DNA of 64,000 nucleotides from Gymnopus androsaceus JB14 (GCA_009733575.1 ML769581.1:51319-115318), one strand, 5' to 3'. Counted from the stretch's first letter, positions 24,445-35,507 are shown. The notes: a model not told the origin generated them from the sequence alone. Translations and numbers: made by a program.

Positions 24445-25241
24445 TCATGGAAGAAGAGATTTTATACTTCTACTCCAAGGCTCTGACCTATAGTCTTCTA
24501 GTCGCCCACCACTTCGAATAAACTTCAACCTGTGGCTCTGTCGATGGATAGCAAAAACTGTTATCGCAGAAACACCAATAAAACCTCCTACAGTTCCCTC
24601 CTGCGATCGACGGCTGTATCTGAAGAGTTGCTTGTTTGGTGGATTAATTTTGGCCAATACCACTCTGCAGCTTCCAGAGAACCGAGAACGGTAAACATCG
24701 GGCTGATGTATAATGTATTTGTTGTATGCGGAGACCTAGCATGGAAGTCGCTTTAATTTGTGGTAAGGAGCAAGATTGGACTCGTGAAAAACATACTCCT
24801 GTCACAAGTATGATAAGTGTGCTGCCAGTGGAATGCACAGTCAATCTTCCGCGTAACAGTCAGCGTACTCAAGAACGTACTCAGAGTCTGTAAACTGCAA
24901 ACTCTGTCTGTGGATCGAGATTCTCCCACCGTCCCATTTATCTCTGCAAAAATCCCGCCTCCTTTCGTCGAAGGGTCTTTCCAGTGGCGATCTAACGAGA
25001 ACATTGTTGTATCGGTAGAATCCCGTTGCCAGATCACTGGGAAGGAGGTATCCTGAATGGGATTAGATGGAATAGCAAAAGAAAATGCTCGGGCTTCAAG
25101 GAGGGTAATACGTGGAAGGATTAGAGTTGGGACTTGGACAAGGCATTGGTGTAGAATAAGCAATTCCTTTCGTTGTACTAGAGACGTACTGAACTCAGAT
25201 CTCATCAGTCCATCTAAGAATGATCGCACAAGTGCTGTCAA
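24445..25241 (-). pseudogene. copy A of a tandem small membrane-protein family, degenerate
   Basis: Shares ARAFSFAIPSNPIQDTSFPV, IWQRDSTDTTMFSLDRHWKD and GGGIFAEINGTVG with copy C downstream. The equivalent of copy C's start ATG (near 25,155) is out of frame with the conserved domain because about 30 bases of the signal-peptide region are missing. A shortened membrane helix survives near 24,560-24,610 (GGFIGVSAITVFAI, then HRQSHRLKF). The upstream flank also matches that of copy C. Function unknown. Most likely a decayed duplicate. Confidence 0.6.
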
Positions 25242-25605
25242 ATGCAGTTCGGTAATTCAACCGCAAACTTGAGACCTGAAAACCAGATGCTCCGAAAGCA
25301 TAGTAAACTGAGCTAAGTAGCGGTGATCTATCGACTGTCCAAAGTTCCAAGTTTACCTCTGCAAAGATTCCACCTTGACCAAACTCATTCGTCGAAGGGT
25401 CTTGCCACTGACGGTCCAAGGAAAATACCGTTGGATCAGTAGCATCTCGCTGCCATAAAACTGGGAAGGCAATTTCCTGAATTGGATTTGCTGGAATGGC
25501 GAGAGAGAGCGCCCTGGCATGGAAGGAAGTACGCGGAGAGATTAAAGTGACCGGAGTTAGCAGGAGCAAGGTAAAGGGCCAGTTGCCACCAATTGAAAGA
25601 TACAT
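25195..25605 (-). CDS. copy B of the tandem small membrane-protein family, truncated
   Basis: The ATG at 25605 opens a signal peptide (MYLSIGGNWPFTLLLLTPVT). The shared domain follows: ARALSLAIPANPIQEIAFPV, LWQRDATDPTVFSLDRQWQD, STNEFGQGGIFAEVNLELW. After this the frame runs into the flank repeat that precedes copy A, so the Ser/Thr-rich stalk and membrane helix seen in copy C are missing. It may encode a short secreted product or be a truncated duplicate. No known family is recognised beyond the shared Ile-Trp-Gln-Arg-Asp motif. Confidence 0.5.
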   Translation of the reverse strand: MYLSIGGNWPFTLLLLTPVTLISPRTSFHARALSLAIPANPIQEIAFPVLWQRDATDPTVFSLDRQWQDPSTNEFGQGGIFAEVNLELWTVDRSPLLSSVYYAFGASGFQVSSLRLNYRTAFDSTCAIILRWTDEI

Positions 25606-26146
25606 GGAGGTGAGGATTAAAATGAGTGGAGGTAATTCTTGATCTTTCGTCGCGAGACGAACAGTAATGCAAAGGAGAGGATACTGGAAAGAAGAAAAAA
25701 AACAAACCACAGCCCAAAGCCTGACACGCATGAGAGTATTATTGAGTGATTAACGAAATCGCACCATGCGAAGTGCGGCAGAAAAGCAGTTCGGTGGTTC
25801 AATATCCGGAATTGTTCGACGGTTATTTCTTCAGCTCCTGTTTTGCTCTATGTGATTGTGGTTAATCGTGTTCATATACCATGTCCAGATCAGCCTCGAA
25901 GCCGCAAGGATGACTTAGCATACTTACTGTAGGTTCCATAGATGTGGATATCATATGTAGCAGTTTGAGTCCAAACGAAGTCGCATGGTTCAATCATGAA
26001 ATAAGGATGCAGTAGTAACGTACTGAGCGAGAAAGGGCCCAACTTTCTTTTTCTTTTTCTTTTTGTTGCGCTGTTAGGATTTTAGGATTCAAATACATAC
26101 AGTAGTGCCGGAGAATTTCGAAATCCCATACTGCTGCAGGCTTGAG

Positions 26147-27122
26147 CTACTGTCGCCACCCATTCTTTAATAGCGCTGCACTAAGTTTTTTATACCTCAA
26201 CTTGCGGTTCTGTCGCCGGAGGAGGATAGTAAAAACTGCTATTGCAAAAACGACAATAACACCTCCTACGACACCTCCTATGATGGCTGCTGTATTATCT
26301 GAAGAGTGGTCCAGGCTGGCCGGGGTGTCGAAGATTAATCAAAATCAGCGATCGCAAGATAAAAGATCAAAAAACAAGCACCTAGATGAGGTAGACGAGG
26401 TCGGATCGGAAGCCCCACTGACAGTGGATACAGCTGTGGGTGCAGAGGAACCTGATCCTGCGAGAGATGACGAGCTTATGCTGGAAGACGTAGGACCCGC
26501 CAAGGGAAACGATGTCCCGAGATATCTGCCAGGAAACCTGAGTTTCAAGCTCTGATAGTTGATATCATACATACATTATGCCAGTTGTCTGAACAGCTTC
26601 CAAAGAACCGAGAACGGTAAACGTTGGGCTGATGTAGAATGTACTTTTTGTATGCGGAGATCTAGCATGGAAGTCACTTTAATTTGTGCTAAGGAGGAAG
26701 ATTGGACTCGTGAAGAACATACCGTGTCACAAGTCCGTACATGATAAATGTGCTGCCAATGGAATACACAATCAATCTTCCGCGTAACAATCAACGTACT
26801 GGAGAGCGTACCCAGACTCAGCAAGCTGCAAACTCGAGGTCTGTGGATCGAGAGATTCTCCCACCGTCCCATTTATCTCTGCAAAAATTCCGCCTCCTTT
26901 AGACTTGTTTGTCGAAGGGTCTTTCCACTGGCGATCTAATGAGAACATTGTTGGATCGGTAGAATCTCGTTGCCAGATCACTGGGAAGGAGATATTCTGA
27001 ATGGGATTAGATGGAATAGCGAAAGAGAATGCACGGGCTTGGAGGGTAATATGTGGAAGGATTAAAGTCGCCAGAGTGAGCGTAGAGAAGATAAGGAACG
27101 AGTTAGGACTTGGACTTGGCAT
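26147..27122 (-). CDS. copy C: small type I membrane protein, best preserved of three
   Basis: The start MPSPSPNSFLIFSTLTLATL at 27122 is a signal peptide. A compact extracellular domain follows (ARAFSFAIPSNPIQNISFPV, IWQRDSTDPTMFSLDRQWKD, KGGGIFAEINGTVGESLDPQ), then introns. A Ser/Thr/Pro-rich stalk lies near 26,360-26,530, and one membrane helix near 26,225-26,300 (AAIIGGVVGGVIVVFAIAVF). A short basic cytosolic tail (RRQNRKLRYKKLSAALLKNG) ends at 26147. This plan, an outer beta-type domain on a glycosylated stalk with a single helix, is common among uncharacterised agaricomycete surface proteins. The splice pattern between 26,560 and 26,870 is uncertain. Two degenerate relatives lie just downstream in the direction of transcription. 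Confidence 0.6.
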
Positions 27123-28244
27123 TGGTATGGATAAGTAATTCCTTTCGTTTGTACTCGACTCTCTAGGGAAGTTAGAGGAAGGAAAGAAAGCAAAGGAAGA
27201 GAAAGATGGTGCGAATGATAGAAATACATTGACGGTGAAAGGCCTCATCGGTCCATCTAAGAATGATCGCCCAAGTGGGTTGGGAATGCAGCTCGGCAGT
27301 TCAAGCAAACTTGAGCCTGCAAACAGTGCTCGAAAAGCATAGCAACCTGAGCAAGAGCGTGAACATGAATCAAAGACTCCAAAAAGATATCAATGACTCC
27401 TTCACTGCAGTAGTTTAACCCGAGCTCATCGCTCTTCTCAAGGTTGAATGGAGTTGGCTTGAGCATTGAAGCCAGCTTGAAACGAGTTCGAGTGTGAGGA
27501 TTGATCAATGGTGGCTCAGTAGAAGAGTTCATGGAACCTTATCCCAAATGGGCACGCCCAGGATCGTCCGAACTCGTATTGTCTTGTGCCTCCTGATACC
27601 AACGATGAGGACGGGGTTTCGGTGCAGGCCAAAGAGAAGATCGTCTGTATTCTGTCATAAAGTCAAAAGGAATATAGGTCGGAGCGAAATATACGCCGGA
27701 GGACTGCGAAAAGAGATAGTTTGCGGAATGCCTTTTAGATTTCATTAGAGTACGTACGATCACCTAGCACGATGCATAACATCTGACACCACAATAAACA
27801 TGAAAGACTTAATTTACGATGTTAGAACCCAACCATAGTCTTCCGCACTAGACTTTTCAGCAGCTCAGTTGAGTAGCTAGGAAGATCTAATCTATGTCTT
27901 CTCTCTTTGTTTTGCTAGGGCTAGTCAGTGGCTCGAGAAAAGAAGGGGCGTGGAATTTTGGATGTCTATCGTCGCGCGATGCTGCCGACGCGCTCAAGAC
28001 CATTGCCTCTAAATTGCTTCATAAGATCCTGCGAATCCCGACGCTCCTCCGGTACCTTTCTCAGGCGCTTTTACCTTTTGCCGTACAACTGCGGAGCAGT
28101 GGATTGTAGCGGAGCGAGTGTAACATTCAGTCAACTAATAAATATGGTTTACCTCTCAGTCGTCGCGATCGTTGGCGATAGCAAGTGCTGAGCGCCTAAA
28201 ATTTACGATAATCACCGCGTCTCGACTCTTAACGTTTAACCACC
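27123..28244. other. intergenic, no gene recognised
   Basis: About 1.1 kb. A minus-strand frame at 27,257-27,532 and another at 27,539-27,763 have plausible composition but no family, and could be exons of one unrecognised gene. The stretch from about 28,100 to 28,244 is the promoter region of the orotate phosphoribosyltransferase gene. Confidence 0.45.
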
Positions 28245-29005
28245 ATGTCCTCTCCAACTCTTCAACCCTACCAAATCGATTTAATCGATAAAGCAATGTC
28301 CTGCGGGGCCCTTAAATTCGGGTCATTCAAACTCAAATCAGGAAGGCGAGCTTCTTTTTTCTTCTTCCTTTGACATCGTTATCTTACTACCCTTTATTCA
28401 ACAGAATCTCTCCCTACTTTTTCAACGCAGGGCTTCTCAGCTCTGGACCTATCCTCGCCGTCCTCTCAGAGGCATTTGCATCTACTATCGTTTCTGCGCA
28501 AGCATCATCACCTTCAGATCCTGAATCGACGCCTATCCCAGAATTCGACGTCATTTTCGGACCAGCGTATAAAGGCATCCCTTTCGCTGCTACTACAGCC
28601 TTGCAGCTCTACACTCAACACCACGTCTCCGTTGGATTCGCGTACGATCGCAAGGAAGCTAAAGATCACGGTGAAGGCGGTGTTATGGTCGGTGTACCTC
28701 TGTTTGGGAAACGCGTGGTTATTCTAGACGATGTGATGACAGCGGGGACAGCGGTACGATTGGCGATCGATCTTGTGAAGAAGCAGGGAGGGGAGGTTGT
28801 GGGTGTTATTCAGTGTCTTGATAGAGAGGAGGTTGGGCAGGATGGAGTGAGTAGTACGGTCAAAGAAGTTGAAGGAATTCTTGGGAAAGGGAGGGTCAAA
28901 GCGATTTTGAGGATGAGGGATTTGATGGCGTGGTTGGAGAGCAAGGGCATGACCGAGGAGCTTGATGGGATGAAGGAGTACTGGGACAAGTATGGATTGA
29001 AGTAG
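28245..29005 (+). CDS. URA5: orotate phosphoribosyltransferase
   Basis: Converts orotate and PRPP to orotidine 5'-phosphate in pyrimidine synthesis. The ATG at 28245 opens exon 1 (MSSPTLQPYQIDLIDKAMSC, then FGSFKLKSGR). A 59-base intron at 28,346-28,404 is needed to join SGR to ISPYFFNAGLL in frame; it begins GC, not GT, and ends CAG. Exon 2 contains FDVIFGPAYKGIPFAATTAL, the flexible-loop region FAYDRKEAKDHGEGG, the PRPP-binding signature VVILDDVMTAGTA and the C-terminal MKEYWDKYGLK. The total is about 233 residues, normal for fungal enzymes. Assignment is firm. Confidence 0.93.
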
Positions 29006-29117
29006 ATGAGTATACAGTTATTTTACTTGTAGGTACGTGGTACACAAAATGCTAGAGGGAATGTCAATTTAAAGAATCATTAGATAAAAAGTATGAATAC
29101 GTACTCACAACGAAACC

Positions 29118-30079
29118 TCAGTCAGTTCCGAGCCTCTGACCCGAGCCCCAACGATGACCATGCGTCGTCGGTGCATTAGTGGCTTCATCTGCTCTAGCTC
29201 GAGGAGCGACAACATGCACACCACTTCCCGAATTCGCACCGCTTCCTGCACCAGGTCCCGCATTAGTTGGCGCACTCTCTTCACCGAACCACCTCGCCAA
29301 CCATCTCGGCGCTCTCCCGTACGCAGCCATAGGACCACCTCTTCCACCGAGTTCAGACCCCCATATACCTACCCACCACAAATGTCCTACGATCATCCCT
29401 GGAACCGAAAGCGCTGCTCCCTGTGGGCCGCCATTTAAAAGATCCATGCCGAGTAAAGCAAATGGGAAGTATTTGACAGGAATGGATACTAGACCGTACA
29501 ATGAGGTCTGGGATCCCGGAGGAGCGAGTTGGGAAGAGAGGTATACGATGCAAAGAAGGAAAGGATGGAAGAAGAGCATGCCATTGACTGGGATACTGGT
29601 TACCTACAGACGCATGTTACTTGGGTGAACTTGGAATTATGAGACTTCATACTCACGATGATTGCACCAGAGGCAATAACTAGCTGGTACGCAAGATCCG
29701 CAGACTTGCGCAGATAGGGCCCTTGCTCAAGTTCGTTCGCTGTTCGACTGTATGGATATTTGTCAGACAGGGGACGTTTGGTAGTAGGCTGAACGGCGTA
29801 CTAGAGCATGATCATCTCAAAAATAAAGCTCAATCCTCTACTTCCTAGAAAGAAACTAGACCATAGACGCCAAACCTATTACTTGGTCAAATAAAAATAA
29901 GTTTATTTCTTTTGTACGATGCTTACCTGCAACTTGGTGACAACGGGCTCATAGTGATACAGGATTTTGTATGCGGAAATCAAGTTCATAAACACAGGCC
30001 CAGAGACAGAGACTAGAGATATGCATAGAAAGCGTGTAACAGGTGGTATTTTCTTCAGTTCTGCGACGATAGCTTCCAT
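29118..30079 (-). CDS. Derlin (Der1-like ER-associated degradation factor)
   Basis: Multi-pass ER membrane protein that helps move misfolded proteins to the cytosol for degradation. The start at 30079 gives MEAIVAELKKIPPVTRFLCI, typical of the family. A second exon holds the conserved VWRLWSSFFLGSRGLSFIFE motif, then MLYRTANELEQGPYLR and several membrane helices (GMLFFHPFLLCIVYL, FPFALLGMDLLNGG, VPGMIVGHLWWV). The hydrophilic tail is rich in Gly, Ala and Ser and ends HRWGSGQRLGTD. This matches the SHP box by which Derlins bind the Cdc48/p97 ATPase. About four exons, no break seen. A copy of exon 1 with its promoter lies near 46.5-46.8 kb. Confidence 0.93.
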
Positions 30080-30533
30080 GGTGAAGGAAAAGAGGGAGAG
30101 TGACGTATCTGACACGTGCACTTTGAGACGCGTTCTTTAGGCGCGCGACACGCCGTACCCAGCGACTTGAAATTTCAAGTTGGGACTTGAGTTGGGACAT
30201 GCAAACTATAAGATACAAATTAGGACTCTGCAATATGTCGGGGTATGGTTCAATAAACTCTCTGTTTTCTCTTTCTTTTTCCCTACAACTAAAGAAAAAC
30301 TTGAATTTTCGTCGCATCGCATCCGCAGACGGTCCGAATGCAAAGTTCAGCTGACCTCCATCTGCTTATCTTTCCCAGAAACATTAATATATTGTGCCAC
30401 AAGAATGGTTGAAATAGGAGAATCAAGATTCAAACTTGACACTTGTGGGCGCGTGTTGGAAACAATAACGTTCTTTGTTTCTGCTCTCTCGAGTCTCAAG
30501 CTTCCAGTCAGGTTCAATTCGTTTCAGAACAGA

Positions 30534-32982
30534 ATGTTTACACCGCCAGAAAATTCATCGTTGTTGAGTCAGGACGCAGCGATCTGTCATTCACCACTAT
30601 TACACTCGATTATCGCCGGCAGAGAACATGCTCAGTCATTCCCAAATAGCCAATATAGAACCGGCGGCGTCTCATTTTGTGGATTAGCAGCCTTGAATTG
30701 TGTTCGTAGTGCTTTTCGACTGGGCGGCCCCGCTCCTATTTTACAATCACTTCTTGGTAATATTGCGGCAGACACAACAAATGTAGGATGGCAATTGCTC
30801 GTACTGTCTTCACAAATTGATAGCTTCTTGAACAGGAAATATTAAGTGCATCGGACAGGTGGCCTGGTAGCGCACATCTTGAGGTGGATGACCTGCTACA
30901 GCTCCCTCTGTTCTCCAGGAGCCTCATGCATCTTGATTATCGGAAATATGATGGAGTGGATATAAATCAGCTTGTTGCTCTACTCCGGTATGTGTACGAT
31001 CTAAAGTATCTCAGGATTGTCTTTTTCTCATACATCCAACCAGGCAACTCGAAGGTTGTGCGGGCCTTGTTGCAGCAATCATAATCCGATCTCCAGAAAT
31101 TATTGCATGTCTCAAGGTTCCTCTGCATGACATGAATCTCGATTCCTCCTCTTGCTCTGCGGCACCTTCTCATGTGTTTGTCATTTTTGACTCACATCCT
31201 CGACCTTCTTATCCAGATGGAGCTGGCTGGTTCTTCAGTACCTCATTAGATGCCACAGCCGGTCATCTCCATACTCTGATTAGAGTGGACCGTCGAATTT
31301 TCGTCGATCCAGACAGACAGTGGCAAGCCCACTGGCTATTGAACCAATTCTCAGCACACATTGTTGCTCCACAGGAACATCAGGAATGTAAGGATGCAGA
31401 TATGCAATGTCTCATTCGGGTCACTTCATTCCGCATTCTGGAACTTCAGGCTGAATTGGCTGAGGCTAAGTATTGCAATAATACACTGGAGAGCACCAAC
31501 AAGAAGTATGAAGAAGAGCTTGACGAACTCCGCTCGAGTAAACATCAGAAAGGAATTAAAGGGCTGGTATACATGGGTCGGAAACGGCTAGAGTCCATCA
31601 GGTCTTCTGCTACTGTTCTCCACAGACAGTCACTGCTTTCAACTTCCAGCCACTTGAGTGATTGTTCTGCTGGACAGTTTCATCACCCACAAGCTGCTAG
31701 GCTTTCCGGATCTCTACAAAATACAGCAAATAACATCAGAGATATCAAAGGGAAGGGCAGAGAACACATTGATCACTCTTTCTCTTCAACCTTAGTGGAT
31801 ACTAATTTTACCCAGCATGATCAGCAGCAGTCACGCCAAGTTGAACAACAGAGTCTTGCCCTCGCTGCTTCACTCCAGGAGCAGCATGAAGATGAGGTCC
31901 GCCAACTTGAACAACAGAATATTGCTCTTGCTGCTTCACTCCAGGAGCTACAGGAGCAACATAATCGCATGATTGCCATCCAGCAACAGCGGCAATATGA
32001 AGATGAGGCCCGCGAACTTGAACAACAGAATTTTGCTTTTGCTGCTTCAGCCAAGGCCACATTCACTTGTGGTGTTTGTATGGAAAATGTCATAGATGAA
32101 GACTTGGCCTTAATTGACAATTGCCAACATCAGTTCTGCCGAGAATGTCTCCAGGGTTATGCTCTTTCAAAGATTAAGGACCGTCGATTCCCTATTATAT
32201 GTCCGATATGCATGAATGACAAAGCGCATCTAAATCCGGGAAGTGAGTTTTTTCCCTTATTTCTTCTCTATTATTCTGACAATTTGTAGCTATCGGACAG
32301 AGCCTCATTGAACAGATGCATATCCCACAAAAAGATTATGAGATATTTGTAGAGATGATGCTTTCGCAATACAGTATTCCGGTCCATTGTTCAAGGTAAC
32401 GTCTTTCATCACCATGCATTTACCAATAATTTGACTTTTTCTCAATCAGATGTTTGCGAACTGTGTATGTTGACCGAGATGAGTATCGGGAAGAGGCTAT
32501 TGTTACATGCCCACTTCCTGGATGTGATCATGCCTGGTGCAAGGACTGTATGCAGGACATTGACTTTGAAGGGCCGCCGCACTCCTGCGATGGTTCAAAC
32601 GAGCTAGCGAATCTCATGCGTGAAAAAGGATGGAAGGCTTGTCCAGGATGCCAGACAAATATACAGAAAGCGGATGGATGCAACCATATGACAGTAAGTA
32701 CATAATTTCTCAGCTGTTCTTTCCTTCTTGTACTCATTTCCTCTCTAGTGTCCTTCGCCAGGTTGCAACATGTGCGTATCTTTTCTCAACGTATTGAGTA
32801 CTTTGTGAGTAAATATTTACGATCTTTTTTATAGGCATTTTTGCTACCGCTGTGGTCAAGGCATCATTCGATCTGCATTAGCCAGCGAGGTAGGAAACGC
32901 AATCAGCGGACATTATAGTGCTTGCCACTTATTCGAGGAGGAGGAGGATGAGGAGGATGAGGAGGATGAGGAGGAGTGGTAG
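30534..32982 (+). CDS. RBR ubiquitin ligase with N-terminal cysteine-protease-like domain
   Basis: Seven exons were read: 30534-30782, 30836-30987, 31044-32242, 32290-32395, 32450-32693, 32749-32771 and 32835-32982, with a consistent phase throughout. An upstream in-frame ATG at 30405 is possible. Residues 1-240: TGGVSFCGLAALN (Cys49), HLEVDDLLQLPLF, and VFVIFDSHPRPSYPDGAG with Asp183-x-His185, then SLDATAGHLHTL. This Cys...Asp-x-His layout resembles papain-fold deubiquitinases. A coiled coil with Gln/Glu repeats (SLALAASLQEQ) follows. RING1 is CGVCMENVIDED to CPICM, an IBR domain holds CPLPGCDHAWCKDCMQDIDF, and RING2 is CPGCQTNIQKADGCNHMT then CPSPGCNMHFCYRCG. The RING2 Cys in DGCNHM is at the usual thioester position. 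The tail is acidic (Glu/Asp). Fusions of this type recur in agaricomycetes; the protease role is inference. Confidence 0.85.
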
Positions 32983-33582
32983 TACCTTCTGTCCCTGTTA
33001 GCGCAACTTTTTTTTTTTTCTCTTTTTTGGAATCCCGTTTTAGTGCATAAGCATACAGTAGTAGCAAAAATCTATCTAGGTATGCATGTATATGTCCTTA
33101 TATGTGTCTGCGCAAATGTATTTGTACTGGCAGCTATGAAGAGCACCCGAAGGAGGCCCAACAGAATAAATCACAACGGCTTAATTAGGCAATGTAAGGT
33201 AGGTATAAGGATAGAGAACGTTCGCGCGACTACATTAAATCTCTGTTCCTTCAAAGTTCAATATCGATATGTTCGCGCTATGGTTAGCACCTGCTTGAGG
33301 TGCATCAAACGTAAATGAAGGGAGTGCTGCAGTTTTTCCCGCATAGTAATGGAATCTGTATTACTTATACTGTCCACAGGATGTAAATACACTGTAGAAG
33401 GATGGTGGCATGAATGATTTTGTATTCTGCAGGGCGACTGGAGACAATTTAGATGGCATCAAGATCTGGAAGGAACTGGAAACACTATCAGCAAGATCGA
33501 GTAAAATAAAACACTGGTTCGCATACCTTCTCGTGCACTAACAATTGGCTTTTTTTTATTCGATCCCAATAAATAATTTCAA
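32983..33582. other. 3' flank shared by all RBR copies
   Basis: Non-coding spacer between the convergent RBR and three-module genes. It is recognisable next to each other copy (45,060-45,545; inverted at 48,170-48,735; and 51,940-52,440), so it marks the duplicated unit. A T-rich tract lies at 33,008-33,027. Confidence 0.6.
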
Positions 33583-34902
33583 TCATATACTGATCCATAA
33601 CGAAGAGGATGTGGTTCCGTCTTGTGATCTATACCTACGAGGGCATAACAGGGCTTGACTGGTGTGCACTTCGGTGCCGCCGTAAAGCTGAAAGTGAACA
33701 GATGATTCCTTCTCGATAGTTTCATAAGGGAACTGATCCAAGTTGATAACTATAGGCGACTTGGAGAATCCCAGACCTCTGAACACATTTGGTTGCTCCA
33801 ACAACCAGTTCACTAGCCTCTTGGCTAGAGTATCCGCCATTGCCTCGAACGTTTGCGGCACAGGAGGTTTTGTGAAAGAAACTGGTGTAAAATGGTCAAA
33901 CTGAGTTCAAAAAGGAAGAAAAGACAGACGCACCTCCTGCCAGTGAAGTCCCGATTTCAAAGGTCGAACATTGCTTTACCACTTATCGTCATATAATGCA
34001 TCTTCTGATGGTCGAGACCAAGTTGAACAGTTGCATGACATGGCTGGTATAGTGTGCACAGTTTCCCGCCAAAAAACTGAAAGCGGACTGCTGCTCCTAG
34101 CGGAATGCTGTCATAGGGGAATTGATTAGAAAAAGATATGATTGGAGCACTCTGAAACATCAAGTGTGTCTTCAACTGCTGCTGGTTCAATGACCACGAA
34201 ACCATGCTCTCAGCTTGGGCATGAGTGTGAGCATCAAACTTTTCCAGTCCAGTAGCACCCCGCTCGATCCTGGTGAAAGAAACTGGGGGAAAAATCAGAG
34301 CAGGCCAAAGCCAAGAAAGATATATGATTCGCGCACCTCCTGTCACTAGTAGTGCAGCTCCTTTAACAATGATATTTCCTGCAGGCCGGTTTACAATCCC
34401 ACGAAGAGAACCTCCTGAATCTTTACCGACGAATGCAAGGCATGGTCTCTCACGCGGATGATTTCTACATGCAACAGGCCCGCCCGTGAACTCGAAGTAG
34501 ACTGGCGAGTCCTCTGTAATATCTTGATAGGAATTGTCATACGCAAGGAACTGCCATTCTGCGCTCTTCGAGACCACCAGCTTATCCAACGACGTTGTCA
34601 CAAACTCTTTAATCATCGACTCGAGTCGTTCCGGTACTTTGTCGACTACAAAGGCGTTTCCTTGGCGCGAGGTCTCATCCAGAATATTCGGAGGTGCTGC
34701 CTTGTTTCAAGAAAGTGCATCTGAATTGTAGCGGGGTTGGCGTGCTTCCAGACCACTGTCAGTCTGATAAATAGCAACAGAGGATACGCAGAAGATTAGC
34801 GCAGTGCAATAGTACGAACGAAAGACTTACATGCAGAGGTACCGCACACGCAATAGAAACAAGACCAAGGATAAGGGCAAGGAAGATTGGTTTACAATGC
34901 AT
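33583..34902 (-). CDS. secreted three-module protein, unknown family (copy M1)
   Basis: The start MHCKPIFLALILGLVSIACA at 34902 is a signal peptide, cut by an intron after AVPLH. Three homologous modules of about 90 residues follow, separated by introns. The shared pattern is a helix, then Trp/Phe positions, then V/I-x-F-x-F/L-x-G-G, a Cys, and a second Cys. Examples: VYFEFTGGPVACRNHP; AVRFQFFGGKLCTLYQPCHA; VHFQLYGGT then a CTPVKPCYA-like end. In module 3 one extra base after GGT (near 33,675) shifts the frame relative to copy M3, changing the last 25 residues; the unshifted frame would stop at 33579. No known family is recognised. It converges on the RBR gene and has been copied with it several times. 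Confidence 0.6.
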
Positions 34903-35367
34903 AGCGTAAGTTGTAAAAAATTGAATGAAAAGACAGGTTTTGACAATAAATCGAGTCGGAGGGGAACTGAACCAGCAGCTGAGGGCCTTCCTTCAGGGAC
35001 TTGACTTATGTAGTCGAATGATAGTCATCACCCCTCCCGTGTATGTACACAGCTACAGGGAAGGCAGGAAGGCAGGAAGGCTATTTCATGGAATGGTGTG
35101 AGCGGCTCTCAGTCGTTTATCTGTATCATTTATGGTGAGAAATAAGTCGTAGAAGATGAACTGAAAGTTGTTCATCCATTTTGTATGCGTGAGAATAGTT
35201 CTTTGTGCGATGCAGTTTCATTTCAGTTTCATTTGTGGGATGCAGTTTCATTTGTAGACTCGCGGGCCAGTTCCGTTCGGTCGCCACCTATTTCAAATAA
35301 ATTTGAAATACGCTGTCAACAGCTGAGGTGGCTACGAATTTCATTTGCTAAAAATCTTGTCCTAGAG
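34903..35367. other. 5' flank of copy M1
   Basis: Promoter-side flank, also present at 51,412-51,770. It ends in the 9-bp transposon target duplication GTCCTAGAG at 35,359-35,367. Contains short repeats of AGGCAGGAAGGC near 35,060 and a duplicated GATGCAGTTTCATTT near 35,210-35,250. Confidence 0.6.
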
Positions 35368-35375
35368 TAGGTTCG

Positions 35376-35507
35376 GATCAAGCCCATCACGCGCGGCTTT
35401 CCCTATTGGGAAACTGTTTGGTGAACAAACAAGCCTTCGTTGATCAAGCCCATCACGCGCGGCTTTCCCTATTGGGAAACTGTTTGGTGAACAAACAAGC
35501 CTTCGTT
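35376..35507 (+). repeat. two tandem 66-bp subterminal repeats of the transposon
   Basis: A 66-base unit beginning GATCAAGCCCATCACGCGCG and ending AAGCCTTCGTT occurs twice in direct tandem without visible differences (35,376-35,441 and 35,442-35,507). The first unit overlaps the inverted terminus. Subterminal repeats are often transposase-binding sites. Confidence 0.95.

Noticed and set aside
28370..28727. Alternative start or second frame within the orotate phosphoribosyltransferase gene
   Set aside because: The frame upstream of ISPYFF starts within the intron; the correct N terminus is the exon at 28,245.
30180..30533. Upstream extension of the RBR1 frame
   Set aside because: The frame is open, but the extra residues do not resemble the family N terminus; ATG at 30,534 is preferred, with 30,405 as an alternative.
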